From NCBI GenBank assembly GCA_035492655.1, contig DATJJB010000125.1, positions 26,164 through 90,163 on the forward strand: a DNA stretch of 64,000 nucleotides. Reading direction: 5' to 3'. Numbering within the stretch: position 1 is the stretch's first letter; every line of letters begins with the position of its first letter. A program made the position numbers and the translations under genes. The notes below the pieces were generated by a model. That model did not search any database. It was not told the DNA's origin and saw only the letters and a program-made list of their open reading frames with translations. This document shows positions 25,805-33,977 of this stretch, in pieces. This DNA comes from Kutzneria sp035492655. Its GTDB lineage: Bacteria > Actinomycetota > Actinomycetes > Mycobacteriales > Pseudonocardiaceae.

Positions 25805-26992
25805 TCAGTGTGTGGCAGCCGGCTGTGGGGCCGATCCAAGGCCGATGGTGGCCGAATCCGCCGCCGCGACCAGGGATCGGGCCACGTCGGCCGGGGTGGC
25901 CGAGGCGGCGATCTCGGCGGCGATGCGCCGGGCGTTGGCCCGTTCCCGTTCGCCGGCAAGAAGTTCCTCGACCTCGACGCGTAGCGCGCCGGTGACGGCC
26001 TCGTCCCGGGTCAGCACGATGCCGGCGCCGGCCGCCTCCACCCGGCCGGCGTGGCCGGCGTGATCGGGTAGTTGGGGCACGTTCAGCTGCGGCACGCCGT
26101 GCGCCAGTCCGGTGAGGACAGTGCCGGCGCCACCGTGGCCGATCAGCAGTTGACACTGGGGCAGCAACAGATCCAGCGGCACGTCCTCGACGACCGTGAC
26201 ACCGTCGGGCACCTCGCCGAGCAGACTCCGTTGCGCCGCCGAGATCGCCACCACCACGTCCAGGCCCTTGAGGACCCGGACCATGTCGCCGACCGGGAAC
26301 AGGACGGGATCCACCCTGGCGATGGTGTGCCCCCAGCTCACCAGCACCCTAGGCCGGCCGGTGTCCGGCGGCGGGTCGATGATCCGCCGACTGTCGATGG
26401 TGAAAGGCAGGTGGCGCATGGTGATCCGGTCCCCGCCGCCCGGGAAGCGCAGGCTCGGCGGGGTCGGGTCGACGGCCACCGCGGCCATCGGATCGACGTG
26501 CGGGACGCCATGCCGGGCCGCGATCGGGGCCAGCAGCTCGGGCAGCATGTTTCCGGCCCGTAGCAACAGATCCGGGCCGTACAGGTGCCGCACCGCCGGC
26601 ACGCCGACGGCTGCCGCGGCGATCGGGCCGGCCCAGGTCGTGGTGTCGAAGACCACCAGGTCGGGGCCCCAGCGCCGGGCGACCGCGACCAGGTCGTCGG
26701 TCATCGCCTCGGTGTGCGCCAGGAACATCTGGAGGGCGCGCGGCCCCTTGCCGCCGCCGCGCGGCGCACTGCCGCCGGCGGCCGAGGGCAGCACGTACTG
26801 GCGGACCATGGCCACCGAGTCGACGTCCGCGCCGACCCCGTGCGCCAACAGCCCGCACTTCGCCGCGGTCGGCAGCAACGAGGGCTGCACCGCCACCAGC
26901 ACCTCGTGCCCGGCCGACTGGAACGCCCAGGCCAGCGGGGTCATCGCGGCCAGGTGCGACGGCCAGGCCCAGGTCGTGAACAACACGCGCAT
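25805..26992 (-). CDS. GT1-family glycosyltransferase
   Basis: This 395-residue GT-B enzyme is of the antibiotic macroside/aromatic type. The N-terminus MRVLFTTWAWPSHLAAMTPLA and the C-terminal nucleotide-sugar site IGHGGAGTVLTGLAHGVPQL are typical, including the HGGAGT donor-binding motif. It transfers an activated sugar to the aglycone. No sugar-nucleotide biosynthesis gene lies in the window, so the donor would come from primary metabolism or from genes elsewhere. It is the first gene of the operon running to 21463 and is divergent from the SDR at 27120. Confidence 0.9.
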   Translation of the reverse strand: MRVLFTTWAWPSHLAAMTPLAWAFQSAGHEVLVAVQPSLLPTAAKCGLLAHGVGADVDSVAMVRQYVLPSAAGGSAPRGGGKGPRALQMFLAHTEAMTDDLVAVARRWGPDLVVFDTTTWAGPIAAAAVGVPAVRHLYGPDLLLRAGNMLPELLAPIAARHGVPHVDPMAAVAVDPTPPSLRFPGGGDRITMRHLPFTIDSRRIIDPPPDTGRPRVLVSWGHTIARVDPVLFPVGDMVRVLKGLDVVVAISAAQRSLLGEVPDGVTVVEDVPLDLLLPQCQLLIGHGGAGTVLTGLAHGVPQLNVPQLPDHAGHAGRVEAAGAGIVLTRDEAVTGALRVEVEELLAGERERANARRIAAEIAASATPADVARSLVAAADSATIGLGSAPQPAATH

Positions 26993-27119
26993 CTGTCTCG
27001 TCCTCCCAGGCCAACGGACCTCGCCCGGCCACCGTCGCAGCGCCGGATGGGGCCCGGGTCGGGCCGGGCTGGTGGTCGCGCCCAGCGGCCGACAACCGGC
27101 CGTCGCCACCATGACGCCC

Positions 27120-27806
27120 ATGGTGGACACCGCACGATCGGCGCTGGTCACGGGCGCGAATCGGGGACTGGGCCGGGCCGTGGCCCGGCGGCTGCACGGG
27201 CTGGGCCTGCGGGTGGTGGTGGCCGGCCGGGACGGCCGCGACGCCAGGGACGTGGCCGAGGAGCTGGGCGACGGCGCGACCGGCATCGAGCTCGACGTCA
27301 CCGACGACGAGAGCGTGCTGCGGGCGGTCAAGCTGGCCGGGCCGGTGGACGTGCTGGTCAACAACGCCGGCATCATGTCGGACCAGGGCTACGACCCGCT
27401 CACCGTGCCGATCGACGTGGTGCACCGGCACCTCACCGTCAATGCCCTTGGCGCGCTTCGCGTTTCGCAGGCGTTCGTGCCGGCGATGGTGGAGCGCGGC
27501 TGGGGCCGGGTGGTGTTCGTGTCCAGCGGCACCGGCTCGTTCACCAACGGCCTGTTCCCCGGCGCGCCGGCCTATTCGCTGTCCAAGACGGCGGTCAACG
27601 GCGTCATGCAGCTGCTGGCGACCGCGACGAAGGGCACCGGGGTGCTGGTCAACGCGGTCAATCCCGGTCTCGTGAAGACCCGGATGGCCCCGCAGGCGCA
27701 ACGCTCGGCCTGGGACGCCTCGGCCGACATCGTCGACGCCGCCCAGCTGCCCGACGATGGACCCAGCGGTGCTTTTTTACGGCACGGCAAGCAGATCGAC
27801 TGGTGA
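27120..27806 (+). CDS. Short-chain dehydrogenase (carbonyl-reductase-like)
   Basis: This 228-residue SDR has GANRGLGRAVARRL for cofactor binding, NNAGIMS, the catalytic Ser in VFVSSGTGS and Tyr/Lys in YSLSKTAV. VNPGLVKTRM is the usual C-terminal loop. It resembles single-domain carbonyl reductases. The start is not sharply defined; ATG 27111 lies three codons upstream in frame, and neither has a strong ribosome site. It precedes the cyclase-KS unit by about 75 bases and could belong to the same transcript. The substrate is unknown. Confidence 0.87.
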   Translation: MVDTARSALVTGANRGLGRAVARRLHGLGLRVVVAGRDGRDARDVAEELGDGATGIELDVTDDESVLRAVKLAGPVDVLVNNAGIMSDQGYDPLTVPIDVVHRHLTVNALGALRVSQAFVPAMVERGWGRVVFVSSGTGSFTNGLFPGAPAYSLSKTAVNGVMQLLATATKGTGVLVNAVNPGLVKTRMAPQAQRSAWDASADIVDAAQLPDDGPSGAFLRHGKQIDW

Positions 27807-27883
27807 TTCCAGATCGGCCCCAGTCCGCTCCCAGGCCGATCTGCCATGGTCGCAAGGAAATCCCGTCCCCCACAGGAGACACG

Positions 27884-28219
27884 ATGCACCGCACCCTCAT
27901 CGTGGCCAGGATGGACGCGGCCGACGCGTCCGCCGTCGCCGACGTGTTCGCCGAGTCCGACAACACCGAGCTGCCGCACCTGATCGGCGTGTCCCGGCGG
28001 ACCCTGTTCGCCTTCCACGACCTGTACTTCCACCTGGTCGAGGCGGACGCCGACATCAACCCGGACCTGTACAAGGCCCGCAGCACGCCGCTGTACAAGG
28101 ACATCAACACCAAGCTGGGCAAGTACATCTCGCCCTACGACCCGAACTGGAAGGAACCCAAGGACGCCATGGCCGCCCCGTTCTACGTGTGGACGCCGGG
28201 AGAGGGGCGGGTCCTGTGA
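27884..28219 (+). CDS. TcmI-type polyketide cyclase
   Basis: This 111-residue ferredoxin-like-fold protein belongs to the TcmI family, which closes later rings of aromatic polyketides without a cofactor. Typical features are the N-terminal strand HRTLIVARM, the central SRRTLFAFHDLYFHLVEAD and the C-terminal WxP motif (AAPFYVWTPGEG). CAGGAGA is the ribosome site. Its stop overlaps the next start (GTGA), and it begins the tight cyclase-cupin-KS operon. Together with the cupin and the TcmN-like aromatase at 42888, it would give the cyclase set of a pentangular-type framework. Confidence 0.92.
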   Translation: MHRTLIVARMDAADASAVADVFAESDNTELPHLIGVSRRTLFAFHDLYFHLVEADADINPDLYKARSTPLYKDINTKLGKYISPYDPNWKEPKDAMAAPFYVWTPGEGRVL

Positions 28220-28653
28220 CCGCGCAGCGCGAGTTGAAGATCGCGGTCGACGACTGCGTGCCCAACCGGCGGCGCGGCGGCGATCTGCGAGTGACCCTCA
28301 GCCCCAAGACGGTCGGCTGCACCTCGGGCTTCGGCGGGGTGCTGCGGCTGGGCGTCGGCGAGTTCGTGGCCGAGCACTACCACCCGTATTCCGAGGAGTT
28401 CCTGCACGTGGTCGCCGGCTCGCTGACCATGACGCTGGACGACGTCGAGGTGCCGCTCGGCCCGGGCGACTCGCTGCTGGTGCCGATCGGGGTGCGGCAC
28501 CGCCTGGTCAATATCGGACACGAGGAGGCGCACGCGGTGTTCCACCTGTCGCCACTGGCCCCTCGGCCCGACCTCGGCCACGTGGACACCGAGGCCGTGC
28601 CCAACCCGGAGGCGCCGCACACGCCGGTGGGCCAGCCCGAGGGCGGCCGGTGA
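28216..28653 (+). CDS. Cupin-fold polyketide cyclase (RemF-like)
   Basis: This 145-residue single-domain cupin shows both cupin motifs: motif 1 with metal-binding His/Glu in HYHPYSEEFLHVVAG and motif 2 as PLGPGDSLLVPIGVRHRL. Monocupin proteins next to KS-alpha in pentangular polyphenol clusters act as ring cyclases. The position between a TcmI cyclase and KS-alpha, with GTGA overlaps on both sides, supports that role. The metal and the ring closed cannot be told from sequence. Confidence 0.88.
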   Translation: MTAQRELKIAVDDCVPNRRRGGDLRVTLSPKTVGCTSGFGGVLRLGVGEFVAEHYHPYSEEFLHVVAGSLTMTLDDVEVPLGPGDSLLVPIGVRHRLVNIGHEEAHAVFHLSPLAPRPDLGHVDTEAVPNPEAPHTPVGQPEGGR

Positions 28654-29903
28654 CCGGCCGCGCGGTCATCACCGGCATCGGCGTGGTCGCGCCCGGCGGC
28701 ATCGGCCGGGAGGCGTTCTGGGACCTGCTGACCGCCGGCCGCACCGCGACCAGGACGATCAGCCTGTTCGACCCGACCGGTTTCCGCTCGCGCATCGCCG
28801 CCGAGTGCGACTTCGACCCGGCCGCCGCCGGCCTGTCCCCGCAGCAGATCCGGCGGATGGACCGGGCGGCCCAGTTCGCCATCGTCTGCACGCGCGAGGC
28901 GTTGGCCGACAGCGGGATCGAGCTCGGCGGCCTGCCGCCGGAGCGGATCGGCGTCAGCATCGGCAGCGCGGTCGGCTGCACGATGGGGCTGGAGGAGGAG
29001 TACGCCGTGCTGTCCGACGCCGGGCAGCGCTGGCTGGTCGACCACAGCTACGGCGTGCCGCACCTGTACGGCTACATGGTGCCGAGCACGCTGGCCGTCG
29101 AGGTGGCGTGGGAGGTCGACGCCGAGGGGCCGGTCACGCTGGTCTCCACCGGCTGCACGTCCGGATTGGACGCGGTCGGGCACGGTGTCCAGCTGATCGC
29201 CGAGGGCAGTGCCGATGTGGTGATCGCGGGCGCGACCGACGCCCCGCTGTCCCCCATCACCTCGGCCTGTTTCGACGCGATCAAGGCGACGTCGGCCGAC
29301 AACGACGACCCGTCGACCGCGTCCCGGCCGTTCGACGCCGACCGGCACGGCTTCGTGCTCGGCGAGGGCTCGGCCGTGCTGGTGCTGGAGGAACGGGAGG
29401 CGGCGCTGCGGCGCGGCGCCCGGATCTACGCCGAGATATCCGGTTTCGCCAACCGCGCCAACGGTTTCCACATGACCGGCCTCAAGCCGGACGGGCGGGA
29501 GATGGCCGAGGCGATCCGGGTGGCGCTGGACCGGGCCCGGCTCGACCCGACCGATGTGGACTACATCAACGCGCACGGCTCCGGCACCAAGCAGAACGAC
29601 CGGCACGAGACCGCGGCGTTCAAGCGGTCGCTCGGCGAGCACGCGTACCGGGTGCCGGTCAGCTCGATCAAGTCGATGGTCGGGCACTCGCTCGGCGCGA
29701 TCGGTTCGATCGAGGTGGCGGCGTGCGCGCTGGCGCTGCAACGGCAGGTGGTGCCGCCGACCGCGAACCTGCGGACCCGTGACCCCGAGTGCGACCTCGA
29801 CTACGTGCCGCTGACCGCCCGTGAGCACAAGACGGACGCGGTGCTGTGCGTGGGCAGCGGGTTCGGCGGCTTCCAGAGCGCCATGGTGCTCGGCCGCGGC
29901 TAG
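28650..29903 (+). CDS. Type II polyketide synthase ketosynthase, alpha subunit (KS-alpha)
   Basis: This 417-residue condensing enzyme builds the poly-beta-keto chain with KS-beta and ACP. The catalytic triad is visible: Cys169 in STGCTSG, His309 in NAHGSGT and His346 in GHSLGAIG. GTG 28650 overlaps the cupin stop. In nearly all type II clusters KS-alpha is followed at once by KS-beta and ACP. Here it is the end of its operon, and its partners lie on the opposite strand at 43352-44838. A regulatory site shared with the marR/padR region lies 15 bases after the stop. Confidence 0.96.
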   Translation: MTGRAVITGIGVVAPGGIGREAFWDLLTAGRTATRTISLFDPTGFRSRIAAECDFDPAAAGLSPQQIRRMDRAAQFAIVCTREALADSGIELGGLPPERIGVSIGSAVGCTMGLEEEYAVLSDAGQRWLVDHSYGVPHLYGYMVPSTLAVEVAWEVDAEGPVTLVSTGCTSGLDAVGHGVQLIAEGSADVVIAGATDAPLSPITSACFDAIKATSADNDDPSTASRPFDADRHGFVLGEGSAVLVLEEREAALRRGARIYAEISGFANRANGFHMTGLKPDGREMAEAIRVALDRARLDPTDVDYINAHGSGTKQNDRHETAAFKRSLGEHAYRVPVSSIKSMVGHSLGAIGSIEVAACALALQRQVVPPTANLRTRDPECDLDYVPLTAREHKTDAVLCVGSGFGGFQSAMVLGRG

Positions 29904-29917
29904 TGCCCGACCGTCGA

Positions 29918-29935
29918 CTAGTATACTTTCTACTA
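29918..29935. promoter_or_regulatory. Shared cluster operator, copy 2
   Basis: CTAGTATACTTTC followed by TACTA matches 17 of 18 bases of the marR/padR site (9235-9252, reversed). TAGTA and TACTA form an inverted repeat with a 7-base spacer. It lies 46 bases before the SDR start at 29982, so that gene probably has its own regulated promoter although it follows KS-alpha. Confidence 0.65.
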
Positions 29936-29981
29936 TGAGCGGCCCGGCCGGGCCGCGCGGCTACGACGAGGGGCGCGGCAC

Positions 29982-30758
29982 ATGGATCTTGGTTTGCGGG
30001 ACCGCAGAGTGCTGGTCACCGGCGCGACTCGGGGCATCGGCAAGGCCGTCGCCCTGGCGTTCGGGGCCGAAGGGGCGAAGGTCGCCATCACGTACAACTC
30101 GGCCGCCGACGAGGCCGACAAGGTGGTCGCGCAGCTGGGCGGCGATGAGCGGTCCTTCGCCGTGCCGTACGACCTGCGCGACCTGGACTCGGTCGACGCC
30201 GCGGTGGACGCGGTCGTGGACCGCTGGGGCGGCGTGGATGTGTTGGTGGCCAACGCCCTGTACTTCACGTGGGAGGACCCGGCCACCACGCCCACGTTCG
30301 AGAACACCGAGGCCGAGGAGTGGGGCTCGCGGCTGCGGGCCAACGTCGACGGCACCATCCGCACCGCCCAGCTGGCGCTGCGGGGCATGCGGGAGCGGAA
30401 GTGGGGGCGGGTCGTGATCCTGTCCTCCACCACCGCCCACAACGGACTGCCGGGCTCGGAGATCTACAGCGCGTCCAAGGCGGCCATGCACGGCTTCGCC
30501 CGCGGCGCGATGTGGGGCGGCGAGGGCAGTGGCGTGCTGGTCAACGTGGTCGCACCGGGGCTCACCCTGACCGAGAGCGCCTACGAGGCGATGGCGGCCA
30601 GCCCGATCACCAAGGGCATGGCCGACCACGAGCTGTCCATCACGCCGAGCGGCCGGCTCAGCGATCCGGAGGACATCGCGCGGTTGATCGTCTTCCTCGG
30701 CTCCGAGGCCAACGGCAACGTCACCGGCGAGGTCGTCCGGACCGCCGGCGGCCGCTAG
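29982..30758 (+). CDS. Short-chain dehydrogenase/reductase, ketoreductase-like
   Basis: This 258-residue SDR has GATRGIGKAVA, an ANAL in place of the usual NNAG, Ser in VILSSTTA and Tyr/Lys in YSASKAAM. The C-terminal region VTGEVVRTAGG is family-typical. ATG 29982 follows a GAGGGG stretch. It shares the MDL-G-L opening with the SDR at 13276 and may come from the same ancestor. The gene is probably controlled by the operator at 29918. Its stop overlaps the stop of the convergent NmrA-like gene (CTAG). The substrate is unknown; a polyketide ketone or quinone is likely from context. Confidence 0.88.
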   Translation: MDLGLRDRRVLVTGATRGIGKAVALAFGAEGAKVAITYNSAADEADKVVAQLGGDERSFAVPYDLRDLDSVDAAVDAVVDRWGGVDVLVANALYFTWEDPATTPTFENTEAEEWGSRLRANVDGTIRTAQLALRGMRERKWGRVVILSSTTAHNGLPGSEIYSASKAAMHGFARGAMWGGEGSGVLVNVVAPGLTLTESAYEAMAASPITKGMADHELSITPSGRLSDPEDIARLIVFLGSEANGNVTGEVVRTAGGR

Positions 30759-31603
30759 CGGAAGCGGCTGACGTTGGTTGTCAGCCAGTCCGCGAAGGTG
30801 GTGGGCGGTCGACCGGTGATCCGTTCGACCGTCGGCAGCGCGACGCCACCGCGCTCGGGATCGGTGTTCCCGAGCGCGGTGAGCATGCCGGCCACGAAGT
30901 CGGCGTCCATGCCGGCCTGTTTCATCGCCTCGCCAACGGTTTCCGGTGGCGCGTCGACGTAGCTGATCTCCTCGCCCAGCACCGAGCTCAGGATCGCCAC
31001 CTGCTCCGGCAGGGTCAGCGGCTGGGGCCCGGTGAGGGCGTGGATCTCGTTGTCACCGTCCTCGGACCGCAGCATTTCCACCGCAACGGCGGCGATGTCC
31101 GCGGGATCGATCAGCGCGCGGGCGATGCCGCCGTACATGCCGTACACGGTTCGCTGTGACTTCACGGAATGCAGCCACTGGAACGCGTTCGTCATGAACG
31201 CGGTCGGCCGCAGCACCGTGCACCGAACGCCGGACTCGCGCAGGCTCCGCTCCCCCGCGGCCAGCAGTCCGGCGTAGAGGTTGTCGGCCGGCGGCAGCAC
31301 GTCCAATGAGGACAGCTTCACCACGTGACGAACCTTGCTCCCCGTCAGGGCCTTCGCCACGTTGGCGTCCTGTGTGGACGAATGTGGGCCGGCCGGCACC
31401 GCCACGAACACCCTGTCCACGCCGTCCATGGCGGCGGACAGGGTGTTCGTGTCATCGAGGTCGCCGCCGACGGCCACACAGCCCGGCAGCGACGGGACCT
31501 TCTCCGGGGTGCGGGTGAACGCCCGCACCGATTCGCCGGCGGCGGCCAACTGCGCCACCAGCTCCCGCCCGACGTTGCCGGTGGAACCGAGAACCAGGAT
31601 CAC
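30755..31603 (-). CDS. NmrA-like NAD(P)-binding reductase
   Basis: This 282-residue atypical SDR has an N-terminal GxxGxxG (LVLGSTGNVGRELVAQL) but no Tyr-x-x-x-Lys pair in the usual place, which is the NmrA/isoflavone-reductase-like pattern. VLRPTAFMTNAFQWL is a common block. Members bind NAD(P)H as reductases or redox sensors, and several occur in angular polyketide clusters. GTG 31603 overlaps the stop of the FAD monooxygenase (GTGA), so three genes (methyltransferase, monooxygenase, NmrA-like) form an operon from 33806 to 30755. Confidence 0.86.
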   Translation of the reverse strand: MILVLGSTGNVGRELVAQLAAAGESVRAFTRTPEKVPSLPGCVAVGGDLDDTNTLSAAMDGVDRVFVAVPAGPHSSTQDANVAKALTGSKVRHVVKLSSLDVLPPADNLYAGLLAAGERSLRESGVRCTVLRPTAFMTNAFQWLHSVKSQRTVYGMYGGIARALIDPADIAAVAVEMLRSEDGDNEIHALTGPQPLTLPEQVAILSSVLGEEISYVDAPPETVGEAMKQAGMDADFVAGMLTALGNTDPERGGVALPTVERITGRPPTTFADWLTTNVSRFR

Positions 31604-32760
31604 TTGACGCCTCCCGTCACGTCCAGGGTCGGCGGCTGCCAGCCACCGACGTCCGCCGTCGCCTTCACCGCCGGGCCCGAGGGCAGCAGGCCGGCCACCC
31701 GGTCCCGCAGCAGCACGGCCAGCGGGTGCTCCAGCATCGTCATCTTGCCCATGCTGTGCGACGCCTCGGTGATCTTCCACGTGTGCGGCCGCCGCTGCTC
31801 GTCGTACTGCTTCAGCGCGCCCGGCAGATCGTCCGCGCGTTGCAGGTTCGCGCACAGCACCACGGCATCCTCGATGGCCTGGCACGCGCCCTGCCCGATG
31901 TCCGAGGTCATCGGGTGCGCGGCGTCGCCCAGCAACGCCACGCGGCCCTGCACGAAGGTGGACAGCGGGGTCCGCAACTCGTTGCTGTCGTGGTGCAGCA
32001 CGACGTCCGTGGCGGCGATGATCTCCGGGATCGGGTCGTGCCAGGAGCCGAAGCGGCGCACCACTTCCGCGTGCTCGTCGTCGTAACGGGAGCCGGCCGG
32101 GGTGTTGGCCACGGCGTACCAGCCGACCCGGCCGCCGGCCAGCGGCATCCGGCCGAACTGGTGGCCACGGCCCCAGGTGTTGCCGCTGAACTCGGGGTGC
32201 GGGACGGGCCGGGACGTCGCGCCCTGCCAGACGCTGTGCCCGCTGTAGGACAGCGCCGGCGCGTCGGGCCACAACTGGCGACGCAGCCGGCTGCTGATGC
32301 CGTCGGCCACCACGACCAGATCACCTTGCAGGCTCAGGTGATCGTCGCCCTTCGTGTACGCGACACCGCCGTCCTCGGTGACCTTGGTGGCCTCGGCCCC
32401 GGTGATCACCGACTCCGTCGGCACGGCGGAGCCGATCACCGACAGCAGGTCGGCCCGCAGCAGGGCCACCGAGACCAGCCCCCGCTGCTGCATGACCAGC
32501 GGATCGATGCCGTGCATGATCCGCCGGCCGTTCGGCGCGCGAACCCCGGGCGGCGGCACGATCGCCGCGATCGCGCGGAGTGCGTCGCCGACGCCGAGCT
32601 GGTCGAGGGCCTTCTGCGCGCTGGGCATCAACGAGATGCCGGCGCCGATCTCCCGCAGCGTGTCGTGCCGCTCGAGAACGGTGACGTCCCAACCGATGCG
32701 GTGCAGGCCGGCGGCGGCGGACAGCCCGCCGATACCGCCGCCGACCACGATGGCCTTCAT
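31600..32760 (-). CDS. FAD-dependent monooxygenase (salicylate-hydroxylase-like)
   Basis: This 386-residue group A flavoprotein shows IVVGGGIGGLSAAAGLHRIG at the N-terminus, VVVADGISSRLRR as the DG motif and GRVALLGDAAHPMTSDIGQGA near the C-terminus. It is shorter than the TcmG-type enzyme at 18636 and lacks the thioredoxin-like tail. Likely chemistry is hydroxylation or Baeyer-Villiger-like insertion on a ring, using NAD(P)H and O2. The ATG overlaps the methyltransferase stop (ATGA). The open frame reaches 33954 but only this part resembles the family. Confidence 0.88.
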   Translation of the reverse strand: MKAIVVGGGIGGLSAAAGLHRIGWDVTVLERHDTLREIGAGISLMPSAQKALDQLGVGDALRAIAAIVPPPGVRAPNGRRIMHGIDPLVMQQRGLVSVALLRADLLSVIGSAVPTESVITGAEATKVTEDGGVAYTKGDDHLSLQGDLVVVADGISSRLRRQLWPDAPALSYSGHSVWQGATSRPVPHPEFSGNTWGRGHQFGRMPLAGGRVGWYAVANTPAGSRYDDEHAEVVRRFGSWHDPIPEIIAATDVVLHHDSNELRTPLSTFVQGRVALLGDAAHPMTSDIGQGACQAIEDAVVLCANLQRADDLPGALKQYDEQRRPHTWKITEASHSMGKMTMLEHPLAVLLRDRVAGLLPSGPAVKATADVGGWQPPTLDVTGGVK

Positions 32761-33806
32761 GACTTCGCCCGGTACTCGAGGATGGCCAGGTTGCCCGGCT
32801 GCGGGTCGTTGGCCGGCTCGAAGCCCTCGGCGGCCAGCATCCGGTGCCACTCGTCGGCACTGCGCTCGCGGCCGCCCAGCGCGGCCAGCATCTCGATGTC
32901 GGTGAGCTTGCCGATGTCCCAGCCGCCCGGCGCGGTCAGCACCATGTCCACGATCAGCAGCCGGGCGTTCGGGTCGTCGCCGATGGCGGTGCGGATGGTG
33001 CGGGCGATACGGGCCGCGTCGGTGTCGTTCCAGTTGTGCATGGCGTGCTTGATCAGGTACGCGTCGCAGCCCGGCGTGACCTCGGCGAAGAAGTCGGTGT
33101 CGACGATCTCCACCCGCTCGGCGACACCGGCCGCCTCGAACACCGGCTTCGCGTCGACGACCACGTGCGGCAGGTCGCACAGCACGCCGGTGGACTCCGG
33201 GAAGCGGGTGAGGATGTCGGCCAGGAACTGGCCCTTGCCCCCGCCGACGTCGGCGATCTTCTTGAACCGGCCGAAGTCGAACTCGTCGAGGATCTGGTTG
33301 GTCGCCGGGTAGCGGTTCTGGATCATGGCCCGGTCGAACAGCGCGCTGCGGTCCGGGTTGGCCTTGAGGAACTCGAAGAAGGACATGCCGAAGACGTGGT
33401 CGAAGGCGGTCTCGCCGGTCTGCACGGTGTGCAGCACGTCCTCGTACGGGCGCCACATCATCATGTCCGAGGCGAACAGGAACATGTCCCGGATGGTGTC
33501 CGGCACGTCCATCCGCAGCGCGTCCGAGGCCGGCGTGTGGGCGAAGGTGCGGCCCTCGGTCTCGGCGAAGATGCCGGCGGCGGCGCAGCAGCGCAGCACC
33601 CGGTAGAGCGCGTCCGGGTCGACCGAGGTGGCCGCGGCCAGGTCGTCCGCGGTCTGCGGGCCGGCGGCCAGCAGCTCCGGGATGCCCAGCTCCACGATCG
33701 GGCGCAGCGCGCCGATCGTCCACTTCGCCGTGAACAGCGCCAGCACCCGTTGCCGTGGCGGCAGAAGTGCGGAGAATACGTCGAGCAAGCCGTCCTTGAT
33801 GTCCAC
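32757..33806 (-). CDS. SAM-dependent methyltransferase (COMT/hydroxyindole type), copy 4
   Basis: This 349-residue enzyme has an N-terminal winged-helix dimerisation part (TIGALRPIVELGIPELL) and the SAM motif KIADVGGGKGQFLADIL. The catalytic region IKHAMHNWND gives His-Asn-Trp, close to the usual His-Asp-Trp. It is less similar to the three enzymes at 14885, 17605 and 20405, which resemble one another, and belongs to another branch of the same superfamily. GTG 33806 starts the operon and is divergent from the P450 at 33978. The probable target is a phenolic oxygen. Confidence 0.9.
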   Translation of the reverse strand: MDIKDGLLDVFSALLPPRQRVLALFTAKWTIGALRPIVELGIPELLAAGPQTADDLAAATSVDPDALYRVLRCCAAAGIFAETEGRTFAHTPASDALRMDVPDTIRDMFLFASDMMMWRPYEDVLHTVQTGETAFDHVFGMSFFEFLKANPDRSALFDRAMIQNRYPATNQILDEFDFGRFKKIADVGGGKGQFLADILTRFPESTGVLCDLPHVVVDAKPVFEAAGVAERVEIVDTDFFAEVTPGCDAYLIKHAMHNWNDTDAARIARTIRTAIGDDPNARLLIVDMVLTAPGGWDIGKLTDIEMLAALGGRERSADEWHRMLAAEGFEPANDPQPGNLAILEYRAKS

Positions 33807-33977
33807 CGCGAACTCCTCGCGTCAGCTCCGGGTCTACGACCGGTGCAGCGTGGCCGACGGCTCTGGTGCACCGTTGGTCAGGCGCTCGGGCACCCTCCCA
33901 CCGCCGCTGGATCGGCTCCCCACTGCCGCCTGTGACGCTCGCAGGCCACAGCACCCGACATCGCGGCGGAGAGCAGG

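Noticed and set aside
27811..27842. A 9-bp inverted repeat between the SDR and TcmI cyclase genes
   Set aside because: Stem is short with a 14-base loop; too weak to call a terminator, and the genes may be co-transcribed.
28650..29903. KS-alpha as a fatty-acid FabF
   Set aside because: Placement directly after TcmI and cupin cyclases, and presence of a Gln-type KS-beta in the same cluster, make a type II PKS role far more likely.
31600..33954. A 784-residue apparent fusion of an extra N-terminal region with the FAD monooxygenase
   Set aside because: The upstream half is an out-of-phase reading of the methyltransferase gene. The flavoprotein starts cleanly at ATG 32760 with an ATGA overlap.
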